From Chryseobacterium antibioticum (GTDB lineage: Bacteria; Bacteroidota; Bacteroidia; Flavobacteriales; Weeksellaceae): a stretch of 64,000 nt of DNA. The notes below the pieces were generated by a model, which saw nothing but the letters and a program-made list of their open reading frames with translations, was not told the origin of the DNA and ran no database searches. The first letter of the stretch is position 1; each line of letters begins with the position of its first letter. Made by a program: the position numbers and the translations under genes. The stretch lies in contig NZ_JABBGI010000019.1 in assembly GCF_012927325.1 (NCBI RefSeq), forward strand, positions 1 to 64,000. The letters run 5' to 3'. Positions 34,201-42,944 of the stretch are shown piece after piece.

Positions 34201-35532
34201 ATGAATTTCAATTTAAATAACGCCTGGCGTAAAGATAAAACTTCCCACTCCCTGCCGGAGGTATATTCATCTATAAAAGTCCCAAAAAATGGTTCATTTT
34301 GGAGAAAATACCTTGCTTTTGCAGGCCCGGGACTGATGATTGCCGTAGGATACATGGATCCCGGAAACTGGGCGACTGATATTGCAGGAGGAGCTCAATT
34401 CGGATATACATTGCTTTCGGTTATTCTTATTTCAAACATTTTCGCAATGGTTTTGCAGCACCTTTCTGTGAAATTGGGCGTTGTTGCGGAAAGAGATTTG
34501 GCACAGGCATGCCGCGACCATTTCAGCCCTACGACCAATTTTATCCTATGGGTATTTTGTGAAATAGCGATTGCCGCCTGCGATCTCGCCGAGGTCATAG
34601 GTTCTGCCATTGCTTTAAACTTACTCTTCCACATTCCTCTGACTTGGGGAATTGTGATTACAACCGTAGATGTTTTGATCATACTTTTGCTTCAGGCCAA
34701 AGGTTTCCGATGGATAGAAAGTATTGTTGGCGGTCTTATTTTCATTATTCTCGCCTGTTTTATTTATGAGATTGTGATTTCACAACCTGCCTTTAATGAA
34801 ATACTGGGTGGACTTGTTCCTCAAAAGGAAATTATTCAAAATCCGGCTATGCTGTACATCGCCATAGGAATTTTGGGAGCTACGGTTATGCCTCACAATC
34901 TATATCTGCACAGCAGTATTGTTCAGACCAGAGATTATACGCGTGACAAAGAAGGAAAAAAAGAGGCCATAAAATTTGCCACTTTAGACAGTACCGTTTC
35001 ATTGATGCTTGCTTTCTTTATCAACGCTGCGATCCTTATTTTAGCTGCTGCCACCTTCCATACTACAGGAAATAAGCACGTAGCTGACATTCATGATGCC
35101 TACAAAATGCTTACTCCGATTTTAGGTGCTTCCATGGCAAGTATTGCCTTTGCAATTGCTTTGCTGGCATCAGGACAAAATTCAACGCTTACGGGAACGC
35201 TTGCAGGACAGATCGTTATGGAAGGCTTCCTGAATATCAGATTAAAACCATGGCTGAGAAGATTGATTACAAGACTGATTGCTGTAATTCCCGCTTTAAT
35301 AGTGGCCATTATTTATGGTGAACAGGGAACCACTGATTTATTGGTTTTAAGCCAGGTAATCTTATCTATGCAGCTGAGTTTTGCGGTAGTTCCTTTAGTT
35401 ATGTTTACCAATGATAAAGCTAAAATGGGAGAATTTGTAAATAAACCTTTCTTAAAAATCATTGTCTGGATTATTTCTCTTGTCATCATTGTTCTAAACC
35501 TTTACCTTCTGTACCAGACGTTTGCCGGATAG
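34201..35532 (+). CDS. mntH: Nramp-family divalent metal (Mn/Fe) importer
   Basis: 443 residues, eleven membrane helices. The metal site is complete: D53-P-G-N56 in helix 1 and M230 in VMPHNLYLHSS of helix 6, the same residues that bind Mn2+ or Fe2+ in characterised Nramps. Other family marks are GPGLMIAVGYMDPGNWATD and LASGQNSTLTGTLAGQIVMEGFL. It imports divalent metal with protons through the inner membrane. Monocistronic, ATG start; the palindrome over its promoter suggests metal-dependent repression. Confidence 0.95.
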   Translation: MNFNLNNAWRKDKTSHSLPEVYSSIKVPKNGSFWRKYLAFAGPGLMIAVGYMDPGNWATDIAGGAQFGYTLLSVILISNIFAMVLQHLSVKLGVVAERDLAQACRDHFSPTTNFILWVFCEIAIAACDLAEVIGSAIALNLLFHIPLTWGIVITTVDVLIILLLQAKGFRWIESIVGGLIFIILACFIYEIVISQPAFNEILGGLVPQKEIIQNPAMLYIAIGILGATVMPHNLYLHSSIVQTRDYTRDKEGKKEAIKFATLDSTVSLMLAFFINAAILILAAATFHTTGNKHVADIHDAYKMLTPILGASMASIAFAIALLASGQNSTLTGTLAGQIVMEGFLNIRLKPWLRRLITRLIAVIPALIVAIIYGEQGTTDLLVLSQVILSMQLSFAVVPLVMFTNDKAKMGEFVNKPFLKIIVWIISLVIIVLNLYLLYQTFAG

Positions 35533-35542
35533 AAAAAATAAC

Positions 35543-35910
35543 GGTGAATGAGGGTGAATAGTCAATGGTGAATCATGCCAACAACTAAGATTGACTATTG
35601 CCCTGCGAAGCAGAAGTGACTATTCACATTTAAAAATGATGGTGAATGGTGAATAGTAAATTGTGAACCATACCAACAACCAAATTGACCATTGCCCTGC
35701 GAAGCAGAATTGACTATTCACATTTAAAAATGATTGTGAATGGTGATTAGGCAATTGTGAATTATACCAACAACTAAGATTGACCATTGACCTGCGAAGC
35801 GGAATTGACCATTCACATTAAAAAAATGGTTGTGAGCAGTGAAAAAGTAATGGTGAATCCAAATTACACCCAAAATCAACCATTAGACTGTGCTGCAAAA
35901 TTGACAATTT
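35543..35910. repeat. tandem intergenic repeat, three units plus a decayed fourth
   Basis: The anchor CCTGCGAAGC occurs at 35592, 35696 and 35791, giving periods of 104 and 95 bp; a decayed unit follows near 35888. Each unit runs from a GTGAATAGT-like start through ACCAACAACTAAGATTGAC-like sequence to TGACTATTCACATT. The ends of a unit are mutually inverted: GTGAATAGTCA (35554-35564) against TGACTATTCAC (35607-35617), so single units can fold. It fills the gap between mntH and grpE. There is no ORF; not CRISPR, because units are long and abut without spacers. Confidence 0.85.
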
Positions 35911-35949
35911 CTCTTTCCCTTTTTCTGCCTTAATGTCCATTTTTTCTAT

Positions 35950-35967
35950 TTGGCAGGCTCTTTGTCA
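35950..35967 (+). promoter_or_regulatory. possible sigma-54-like site upstream of grpE
   Basis: TTGGCAGGCTCTTTGTCA resembles YTGGCACG-N4-TTGCW with GG and the downstream element correctly spaced, but the key GC at -12 reads GT and one upstream C reads G. The ATG is 27 bases later. Treat as a weak candidate. Confidence 0.3.
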
Positions 35968-35994
35968 AACAACTATTTAAATAAATATTGAATT

Positions 35995-36531
35995 ATGGAA
36001 AATCAGGATATTAACGAAGAAAGCATCAATAATCACGAAGAAAACAACATTCAGAACGAAGTGGTAGCTGAGGAAAATGTGACAGCAAAACCTTCTGCAG
36101 AGGAACTTTTGGCAGAAGAGAAAGACCGTTACATCAGATTATACGCTGAATTCGAAAACTATAAAAAAAGAACGGCAAAAGAGAAGATGGAATTCTTCCA
36201 GTATGCCAACCAAGATATGATGATTTCTATGCTGGGAATTTTGGATGATTTCGAAAGAGCTTTGAAAGAAATTGCTAAAAACGGAAATTCATCTGACCTT
36301 CAGGGTGTAGAACTGATCTATCAGAAATTGAAGAACAGACTTACCGAAAAGGGCTTAAAAGCTATGGAAGTCAATGCAGGTGATACATTCAACGTAGATT
36401 TCCATGAGGCAATTACTCAGATTCCTGCACCATCGGAAGATCTAAAAGGCAAAATCGTAGATGTTATTGAAACAGGATATACTTTAAGTGATAAAGTGAT
36501 CCGTTTTGCAAAAGTAGTAACAGGAAACTAA
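35995..36531 (+). CDS. grpE: nucleotide exchange factor GrpE
   Basis: 178 residues. An acidic, disordered N-terminus (1-35) leads to the long dimer helix (about 36-85, KDRYIRLYAEFENYKKRT), then the four-helix and beta-wing part (FNVDFHEAITQIP, IVDVIETGYTLSDKVIRFAKVVV-like end). It speeds ADP release from DnaK. It sits 80 bp before dnaJ, so the two cochaperones are likely cotranscribed; dnaK is not in the window. Confidence 0.95.
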   Translation: MENQDINEESINNHEENNIQNEVVAEENVTAKPSAEELLAEEKDRYIRLYAEFENYKKRTAKEKMEFFQYANQDMMISMLGILDDFERALKEIAKNGNSSDLQGVELIYQKLKNRLTEKGLKAMEVNAGDTFNVDFHEAITQIPAPSEDLKGKIVDVIETGYTLSDKVIRFAKVVTGN

Positions 36532-36547
36532 AATACCCATGATCAAT

Positions 36548-36591
36548 GATGGGTCATCAATGGTGAGACAATATCTCATTGATGACTCATC
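36548..36591. repeat. intercistronic hairpin between grpE and dnaJ
   Basis: Arms 36548-36568 and 36574-36591 pair over about 18 bp (core GTCATCAAT / ATTGATGAC), with a small bulge and a short AT loop. It could tune the grpE to dnaJ ratio or protect the upstream mRNA. Confidence 0.6.
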
Positions 36592-36611
36592 AATAATCAA
36601 TTATAAGCATT

Positions 36612-37730
36612 ATGTCAAAAAGAGATTATTACGAAGTTCTTGAGATCAGTAAATCTGCATCGGCCGAGGAGATAAAGAAATCATACCGAAAAATGGCCAT
36701 TAAATTTCACCCTGATAAAAATCCTGGTGATAAAGAGGCTGAGGAAAAATTTAAAGAAGCTGCAGAAGCCTATGAAGTACTGAGCGACGACCAGAAACGT
36801 GCCAGATATGACCAGTTCGGCCACGCCGGAATGAGTGGTAACGGTGGTTTTGGAGGCGGAGGCTTCGGTGGAGGTATGAATATGGAAGATATTTTCAGTC
36901 AGTTTGGAGATATTTTCGGAGGCGGAGGAGGCTTCGGAGGTTTTGGAGGCGGAGGACGCCAGCAGGTAAAGGGATCTAACTTGAGAATCAGAATCAAACT
37001 GAATCTTGAGGAAATAGTGAACGGAACCCAAAAAACCATCAAAGTAAAGAAAATGAAGATGGCTGAAGGGGCTACTTCAAAAGTATGTCCTACCTGTAAC
37101 GGGTCCGGTGTTCAGATGAAGGTCATGAATACGATGTTCGGACAGATGCAGACACAGACTACCTGTGGATCTTGTCAGGGAATCGGAAAAGTAGCTGATA
37201 AAATTCCTGCAGGTGCCAATGCACAGGGACTGATCAAAGATGAAGAAGAAATTTCAATTAACATCCCGGCAGGTGCAAGAGACGGCATCCAGCTTAATGT
37301 AAGAGGAAAAGGAAATGACGCTCCGTTCGGAGGAATTCCCGGAGACTTATTGGTAATCATTGAAGAGGAAGTAGATAAAACCATCAAGAGAGAAGGGGAC
37401 AATCTTCATCAGGAATTATATATATCTTATGCAGAAGCTGCTTTAGGAACTAAGAAAGAAATCCCTACGGTAGGTGGTAAAGTGAAAATCACGGTTGATC
37501 CGGGGACTCAGTCCGGAAAGATCCTTAGACTAGCCGGAAAGGGGCTTCCAAGCATCGACAGCTATGGAAAAGGAGATATGTTCATCCACATCAATGTATG
37601 GACACCACAAAAACTGAATAAGGAACAGAAAGATTTCTTTGAAAAACAGATGTCAAGCGGAGATATGGTTGCAGAACCTTCCGGAAAGGAAAAAACTTTT
37701 TTTGATAAAGTGAAAGATTTATTCAATTAA
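36612..37730 (+). CDS. dnaJ: chaperone DnaJ with half-size zinc region
   Basis: 372 residues. J domain at 1-70 with HPD (33-35), then a Gly/Phe-rich linker (about 74-116), the substrate-binding domains, and a C-terminal dimer segment. Only two CxxCxGxG repeats are present, C159-x2-C162 and C185-x2-C188. Classic DnaJ has four, forming two zinc sites. Spacing and sequence match repeats 2 and 3, so zinc site 2 is kept and site 1 (repeats 1 and 4) is missing. In E. coli site 2 is needed for work with DnaK, so cooperation with DnaK should be retained. This reduced form appears usual in flavobacteria, from memory. Confidence 0.95.
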   Translation: MSKRDYYEVLEISKSASAEEIKKSYRKMAIKFHPDKNPGDKEAEEKFKEAAEAYEVLSDDQKRARYDQFGHAGMSGNGGFGGGGFGGGMNMEDIFSQFGDIFGGGGGFGGFGGGGRQQVKGSNLRIRIKLNLEEIVNGTQKTIKVKKMKMAEGATSKVCPTCNGSGVQMKVMNTMFGQMQTQTTCGSCQGIGKVADKIPAGANAQGLIKDEEEISINIPAGARDGIQLNVRGKGNDAPFGGIPGDLLVIIEEEVDKTIKREGDNLHQELYISYAEAALGTKKEIPTVGGKVKITVDPGTQSGKILRLAGKGLPSIDSYGKGDMFIHINVWTPQKLNKEQKDFFEKQMSSGDMVAEPSGKEKTFFDKVKDLFN

Positions 37731-37735
37731 AATAT

Positions 37736-37768
37736 AAAAAAGAGGCTTTTAAAAAGCCTCTTTTTTTT
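37736..37768. terminator. terminator between dnaJ and the DUF808 gene
   Basis: AAAAAAGAGGCTTTT-type left arm (37736-37750) pairs with AAAAGCCTCTTTTTT (37752-37766), with T's beyond. It suits both convergent transcripts. Confidence 0.85.
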
Positions 37769-37780
37769 GATCTTAAACGA

Positions 37781-38680
37781 CTATTTCTTCTTTACTAAAG
37801 AAACAACTCCTTTTCCCATTGTAAAAAGAGCTACAGCAAATAAGCCCCCTATAAGTCCGAGAATAATTTCTTTTAAAATAGTAAGCATCTCATTAGAAGA
37901 CCAGGAAGGCAAAACATGGTGAAGAAATTCTATTCTATGGGCAAAAATACCGCCGGCTACCATAATCAAGGCAATGGTACCTATCACTCCCAAAGCTTTA
38001 ATAACAACAGGTAAAGCTTTCACCAAAAAGTGTCCAAGCTTTCCAAAGAAACCTTTGTCATTACTCTTTTTGATTAATTTGAATCCTGCATCATCCATCC
38101 TTACGATCAAAGCAACAATTCCGTACACGCCCACTGTAGCTATAAAAGCAACCAGACTCGTTACCAAAATCTGGGTAATGAAAGGATGACTTTCTTCCAA
38201 AACCGTTCCCAAAGCAATGATGACAATCTCAACAGATAAAATAAAATCTGTGGTAATGGCCGATTTTATCTTTGATTTTTCTATTTCTTCATCACTCTTT
38301 TCATCTTCTATAATTTCTTCTACCACTTCGTGACCTTTTTTATCCCTGTGAAAAAGAAATTCTATTATTTTTTCAACACCTTCAAAGGCCAGATATAATC
38401 CACCCAGAATCAACACATAGTTAATTGCCGGAGCATAGAGCCAGTTGAGAAGGAATACAACGGGAAGAATGATCAGCTTATTGATAAAGGAGCCTTTGGT
38501 AATAGCCCATAAAACAGGGATTTCCCGTGAAGAAAGAAAACCAGTAGCTTTCTCTGCATTCACAGCTAGGTCATCGCCCAGAATACCGGCTGTTCTCTGT
38601 GTAGCTATTTTACTCGTAACAGCTACATCATCCATCAGTGCCGCAATATCATCTAAAATCGCAAAAAAACCAGATGCCAT
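37781..38680 (-). CDS. DUF808-family inner-membrane protein
   Basis: 299 residues. The start MASGFFAILDDIAALMDDVAV is the family hallmark, followed by KIATQRTAGILGDDLAVNAEKATGF. There are five to six membrane helices, with a charged cytoplasmic loop (EIIEDEKSDEEIEKSK, about 120-138) between helices 2 and 3. E. coli YedI is the family example. The function is unknown. Single gene, ATG start, convergent with dnaJ. Confidence 0.9.
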   Translation of the reverse strand: MASGFFAILDDIAALMDDVAVTSKIATQRTAGILGDDLAVNAEKATGFLSSREIPVLWAITKGSFINKLIILPVVFLLNWLYAPAINYVLILGGLYLAFEGVEKIIEFLFHRDKKGHEVVEEIIEDEKSDEEIEKSKIKSAITTDFILSVEIVIIALGTVLEESHPFITQILVTSLVAFIATVGVYGIVALIVRMDDAGFKLIKKSNDKGFFGKLGHFLVKALPVVIKALGVIGTIALIMVAGGIFAHRIEFLHHVLPSWSSNEMLTILKEIILGLIGGLFAVALFTMGKGVVSLVKKK

Positions 38681-38962
38681 ATTATTTTAATGTTTTTTTA
38701 ATATATGTTAAGTAGGGCAAAAATAATTATTAAAATCTATTTTTATTTGTTTCTGAATATTAATTTTAAATATTTTATGCCGATGGGGCGTTCATCTGAG
38801 CAAAACTCTGCTTACTTTTAACTGTTTTTAATATGATCAAAAAAGGACTTTCCTCTAAAACCACTGAAAAGCTTTAAACAGAACTTAAATATGGGTCATA
38901 AAACTTGTGTGTAATTGCGTATATTCGTGATAATCACCAAAATATTAAACCCAATCACCAAA

Positions 38963-39780
38963 ATGAGACCCGTTCTATTATTCCTGACCCTTTTTTCATA
39001 TCATTTATTCTTAAGCCAAAACAAAGAGTTTATTTATGAATATCGCTTTATCCCAGATTCAACACAAAGAGATCAGATTGAAAAAGAAATAATGATTCTT
39101 TCATTGGGAAAAGACAAATCTGAATTCTATGGTCAAGAATGGTAGAGATCAGATTCCACCATGATCAGTGAAAGTGCAAAAGGAAATTTTCCTATGCCAT
39201 CCAATAAGAGAATGATTAGTGAACGAATTATAAAATATTCCAATTCTTCTGCAATAGATTTTGTAAAAATGATCGCTTCTGATCAATACATAATCAGCGA
39301 GACAATGAATTTACAGTGGAAACTGATTCCTGAATTCAAAACGATTATGAATTATAAAACACAGAAAACCACCATTGCCTATAGTGGAAGAAACTGGACC
39401 GCATGGTTTTCAAAAGATATCCCATTTCAGAACGGGCCATATAAATTTGGAGGGCTTCCGGGGCTAATCCTTGAAATGGAAGACAGTACGAAAAGTCATT
39501 ATTATATCATTACAGCTATTAAGAGTATTCAGGACGACTTTACGTATCCTGTTTCGAACAATAATAAAGAGATTAAGATATCCCATCCGCAGTATATCAA
39601 GCTTTATAAAAATTACCGTGTTAATCCTGTAGCGCATTTAGTGGGGAAAATCCCTGATTTAAGGATCAGTATGGAACTACAATCAGTGGCCAGCAGAAGG
39701 TCCGGGAATTGGAAAAAATCAGGAAAGAAGCCATAAGGAAAGATAATAATATCATTGAAATGGATCTGCTGAAAAAATAA
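38963..39780 (+). pseudogene. GLPGLI-family gene, broken by a stop and a frameshift
   Basis: The ATG at 38963 opens a signal peptide (ends LFLSQ) and the family start KEFIYEYRFIPDST. An in-frame TAG at 39143-39145 (codon after GQEW) interrupts it. The same frame then continues RSDSTMISES, with KWTAW-like NWTAWFS and the family signature KFGGLPGLILEMED. Near 39657-39660 a second lesion shifts the frame: one extra T in the GATTT run would restore a family-like end (QQKVRELEKIRKEAI, then IIEMDLLKK) with a stop at 39778-39780. GLPGLI proteins are secreted Bacteroidota proteins of unknown function. Two lesions make a true pseudogene more likely than a single sequencing error. Confidence 0.8.
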
Positions 39781-39938
39781 ATAGGATTTTAATTTTTTCA
39801 GGTTCAAAAATTTAACAAAAGAAATAATAATAATACATTTATAAACAACAACATCGCTAATATCAATATTGCTTCGGACATAGTAAAAATCATGCTTCAA
39901 AGCTCCTTGATATGACAATTTTTCTTTACATTTAATTA

Positions 39939-40808
39939 ATGAAAAAGCTCGTTCTCAGATACCATTTTTTTGTTGTAGGCTGTTTAAGCTTTCTGATGCA
40001 GTCTTGCCATACAAAATTCAAGGTTTGGGTGGGCGAAGGTGGCCAGCAGAAAATATATAATTTGAAATATGGTGAGCATAAAAGACAGAAAATGGACGTT
40101 TTTCTTCCGCTGGATTATGCTGAAGATGCTCCCGTAGTTCTTATTGTACACGGCGGTGCTTGGACTCTCGGGAAAAAAGAGCACATGATCCAAATTCAGA
40201 AAATGCTTTTTAAGCATAAGATTCCGAGTGTCAATATGAATTACAGACTTGTTTCCAAACGAAAAAACATTACTTATAAACAACAGTTGGAAGACATTGG
40301 CCTCGCCATTGAAAAATTTAATTCCCTGGCTGGAAAAGCAGAACTTCAACCGGATAATTATATACTTCTGGGAGAAAGTGCCGGAGGGCATCTTGCCCTT
40401 CTTTACGGTTATCGTCATCCTGAGCAGATCAGAAAAATCATTTCTCTGAGCGGGCCAACAGATTTTTACAGTCCGGAATATCTTAATTCATTTTATTCAA
40501 AATACACCTCTCCTACTTTTCAGAAAGTAGTAGGAACAAAACTTGATCGTAAAAATATATCTGAAGCATTTAAGGAAGCCAGTCCCATCGCTAATATATC
40601 CAATGTTCCTACACTGCTTTTTCAAGGAAATAATGACTTCTTGGTCAATCAGCATCAAGGATTGTCCATGGATTCTGCTCTTTCCAAACAGAATATACCC
40701 CACAAACTGATCTTTATGAAAAGAACAGGCCATGTACCACGATTTTTCAGCAAAGTAAAAAGAGACAGCATTATCTATCCCAACATTCTTAACTGGATAA
40801 AAAAATAA
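39939..40808 (+). CDS. lipoprotein alpha/beta hydrolase (carboxylesterase type)
   Basis: 289 residues. Lipoprotein signal with lipobox ending at C23 (LMQSC). HGGAW (71-75) gives the oxyanion hole, as in the hormone-sensitive-lipase/BD-FAE group. The nucleophile is S147 in GESAGG, with D233 (GNNDFLV) and H265 (TGHVPRF) as the likely rest of the triad. An envelope-anchored esterase for small acyl or aryl esters, or for acetylated sugars, fits; the substrate is unknown. It follows the broken GLPGLI gene by about 160 bp. Confidence 0.88.
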   Translation: MKKLVLRYHFFVVGCLSFLMQSCHTKFKVWVGEGGQQKIYNLKYGEHKRQKMDVFLPLDYAEDAPVVLIVHGGAWTLGKKEHMIQIQKMLFKHKIPSVNMNYRLVSKRKNITYKQQLEDIGLAIEKFNSLAGKAELQPDNYILLGESAGGHLALLYGYRHPEQIRKIISLSGPTDFYSPEYLNSFYSKYTSPTFQKVVGTKLDRKNISEAFKEASPIANISNVPTLLFQGNNDFLVNQHQGLSMDSALSKQNIPHKLIFMKRTGHVPRFFSKVKRDSIIYPNILNWIKK

Positions 40809-40832
40809 CCTGCCGGAAAGCAGGTTATCTAT
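40805..40832. terminator. terminator between convergent genes
   Basis: ATAACCTGC (40805-40813) and GCAGGTTAT (40820-40828) around CGGAAA, overlapping the hydrolase stop and before the DedA gene (minus, ends 40850). Confidence 0.7.
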
Positions 40833-40849
40833 ATAATTGTGTGGTAGTA

Positions 40850-41545
40850 TTAATCTAAATCTTTGTTCTCGTATTTGGAATGATCTTCTTTTTTACCGAA
40901 TACAAATTTGATGATCACCGGAAGCGTTGTTACTAAAACGATAATGATGATGATCAGTTCAAGTTTCTCTTTTAAATTGATCCCGAACTGCTCCTGGAAC
41001 AATTTATCTAAATAATGTCCGGCAAAGATCAGAATAAACGACCAAAGAATAGCCCCTATAACGTTATCTCTTAAAAATTCTCTCTTGTCCATTTTTACAA
41101 TACCTGCAACAATGGGAGTAAATGTTCTTACTACCGGTAAGAATCTAGCCATAATGATCGCCAGTGCACCATGTTTTTCAAAAAAGTCATGAGCCTGATA
41201 AAGATATTTCTTTTTAAACAGCATGGTGTCTTGCTTTTTGTATAAAGCAGGACCTGCCTTCACTCCAAAATAATACCCTACCTCGTTTCCAATAATGGCA
41301 GCAATTGCCACGCAGGAAGCCAGAATAGTCGTATCCAGGAAGTCGCTCCCTGTGGAGCCAAAAGTCGCTTTGATGATATCAACCGCATAAATTCCTGACA
41401 CAAACAGTAATGAATCTCCAGGTAAGAAAAACCCTACAAAAAGACCTGTTTCAGCAAAAACAATAAATAAAATAAGCCAGAACCCACCCATTTTAATATA
41501 AAACTCGGGGTTCAGTAAATCTCTCCAGCTATTGAAATCTTCCAT
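40850..41545 (-). CDS. DedA-family membrane protein
   Basis: 231 residues, about five membrane segments including re-entrant loops. The two family motifs are present: ETGLFVGFFLPGDSLLF (about 31-47) and ARFLPVVRTFTPIVAG (about 131-146), both carrying the membrane-embedded charged residues. DedA proteins recycle lipid carriers or flip phospholipids, and are needed for membrane energisation and envelope integrity; some recycle undecaprenyl phosphate. Which lipid this one handles cannot be read. Charged C-terminal tail. Single gene. Confidence 0.92.
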   Translation of the reverse strand: MEDFNSWRDLLNPEFYIKMGGFWLILFIVFAETGLFVGFFLPGDSLLFVSGIYAVDIIKATFGSTGSDFLDTTILASCVAIAAIIGNEVGYYFGVKAGPALYKKQDTMLFKKKYLYQAHDFFEKHGALAIIMARFLPVVRTFTPIVAGIVKMDKREFLRDNVIGAILWSFILIFAGHYLDKLFQEQFGINLKEKLELIIIIIVLVTTLPVIIKFVFGKKEDHSKYENKDLD

Positions 41546-41632
41546 ATATAACGATTAACAACAAAAGTAAGCGTAAAATATCTTAAACAAAAATTAATTA
41601 TAAGATTTTAACTAAAATAAGGACATGATATT

Positions 41633-42745
41633 TTACAAGTCCATGTCATCGTCTGAAACGGCGGTACCATCGGCCATCAGGAAGGCTTTCAGGAATGGTG
41701 TGATATTTCCGTTCATCACAGAATCCACATCTGAAGTTTCATGAGCAGAACGTACGTCTTTCACCAGTTTATAAGGATGCATCACGTAGTTTCTGATCTG
41801 GCTTCCCCACTCTATTTTCATCTTATTGGCTTCTATCTCGGTTCTTGCTTTCATACGGGCTTCAAGTTCCATTTCATAAAGTCTTGAACGAAGGAGCTGC
41901 ATGGCTTTTTCCTTATTTTGAAGCTGAGATCGGGATTCGGAGTTTTCAATGATAATTCCGGTTGGTGCGTGGCGAAGACGTACGGCAGTTTCTACCTTGT
42001 TTACGTTCTGCCCTCCCGCTCCGGATGACCTCATCGTTTCAAATGAAATATCTGCAGGATTAATGTTGATTTCAATAGTATCATCCACCAAAGGATATAC
42101 ATACACAGAAACGAAGCTGGTATGTCGTTTTGCATTGCTGTCAAACGGTGAAATTCTTACCAGTCTGTGTACCCCGTTCTCGCCTTTCAGATATCCGAAA
42201 GCATATTCACCATCGATCTCTAGCGTTACAGTTTTCACTCCGGCAACTTCACCTTCCTGATAGTTAAGTTCACGAATCTTGTAACCCTGCTTTTCAGCCC
42301 ACATTGTATACATTCTCATCAGCATTGAAGCCCAGTCACAACTTTCTGTCCCTCCTGCTCCGGCAGTAATCTGAAGAACAGCAGAAAGCTCGTCTCCCTC
42401 ATTAGAAAGCATATTTTTGAATTCCAGGTCTTCTATTTTTTCTACAAGCTTCGGAAATGTTTCATCCAGCTCTTTCTCAGAGTCCGGGTCTTCTTTGGCA
42501 AATTCTGCTAGTACCTGCAGGTCTTCAAACTGGGTACTGATCTCTTCATAATCTTCTACCCATCTCTTTTTAGAGCGGAGTTGCTTCAGAAAGACTTCTG
42601 CTCCTTTTGGACTGTCCCAAAATTCTGGAGCAGCTGTTTTTTCATCATCATTCGCTATTTCTATCTTCTTTTTTTCGATCTGAAGGTATTTATGTAAGTC
42701 TCTGATTCTGGACTGAACTTCTTTTATCTGGTCGTTGTTGATCAC
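41633..42745 (-). CDS. prfB: peptide chain release factor 2
   Basis: 370 residues, read in one frame from a GTG start at 42745. The stop-codon tripeptide SPF (199-201) marks RF2, which reads UGA and UAA. The peptidyl-hydrolysis GGQ is at 244-246. An N-terminal coiled-coil domain spans about 1-110. No programmed +1 frameshift is needed, unlike the E. coli prfB gene, so the usual UGA autoregulation at codon 25 is absent here. Cytosolic translation termination. Confidence 0.95.
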   Translation of the reverse strand: MINNDQIKEVQSRIRDLHKYLQIEKKKIEIANDDEKTAAPEFWDSPKGAEVFLKQLRSKKRWVEDYEEISTQFEDLQVLAEFAKEDPDSEKELDETFPKLVEKIEDLEFKNMLSNEGDELSAVLQITAGAGGTESCDWASMLMRMYTMWAEKQGYKIRELNYQEGEVAGVKTVTLEIDGEYAFGYLKGENGVHRLVRISPFDSNAKRHTSFVSVYVYPLVDDTIEININPADISFETMRSSGAGGQNVNKVETAVRLRHAPTGIIIENSESRSQLQNKEKAMQLLRSRLYEMELEARMKARTEIEANKMKIEWGSQIRNYVMHPYKLVKDVRSAHETSDVDSVMNGNITPFLKAFLMADGTAVSDDDMDL

Positions 42746-42789
42746 GAATTTTTTATTTTATGCAAAAATACGGAATTCTTTTGTGAGTT

Positions 42790-42880
42790 GCTTTCGAGTT
42801 TGAGAGTTTAGGTGTAGAAGAGTTTGCAAGTTGCAGGTTTGAGTGTAGGAGAGTTTGGGAGAGAAAGAGGGTTTGATTTC
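42790..42880. repeat. G-rich degenerate intergenic repeat (GAGTTT / GTGTAGGAGAGTTT units)
   Basis: Short, imperfect units of GAGTTTG and GTGTAGGAGAGTTT are scattered through the stretch upstream of prfB. The unit GTGTAGGAGAGTTT recurs in inverse orientation at about 45228-45243. No ORF. The prfB-flanking gap also has GATTTCAAC (42875-42883) inverted at 42922-42930. Confidence 0.4.
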
Positions 42881-42944
42881 AACATTCGAGGTTTAAACAG
42901 GACCGTTGTTGTTATATCCCAGTTGAAATCTAATTATCTTAAGT

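Noticed and set aside
35543-35910. Possible CRISPR array
   Set aside because: Units are 95-104 bp, diverge between copies, touch without unique spacers, and no cas gene is near.
41633-42745. Programmed frameshift in prfB
   Set aside because: The whole protein reads in one frame with a family-like N-terminus; no UGA slip site is needed.
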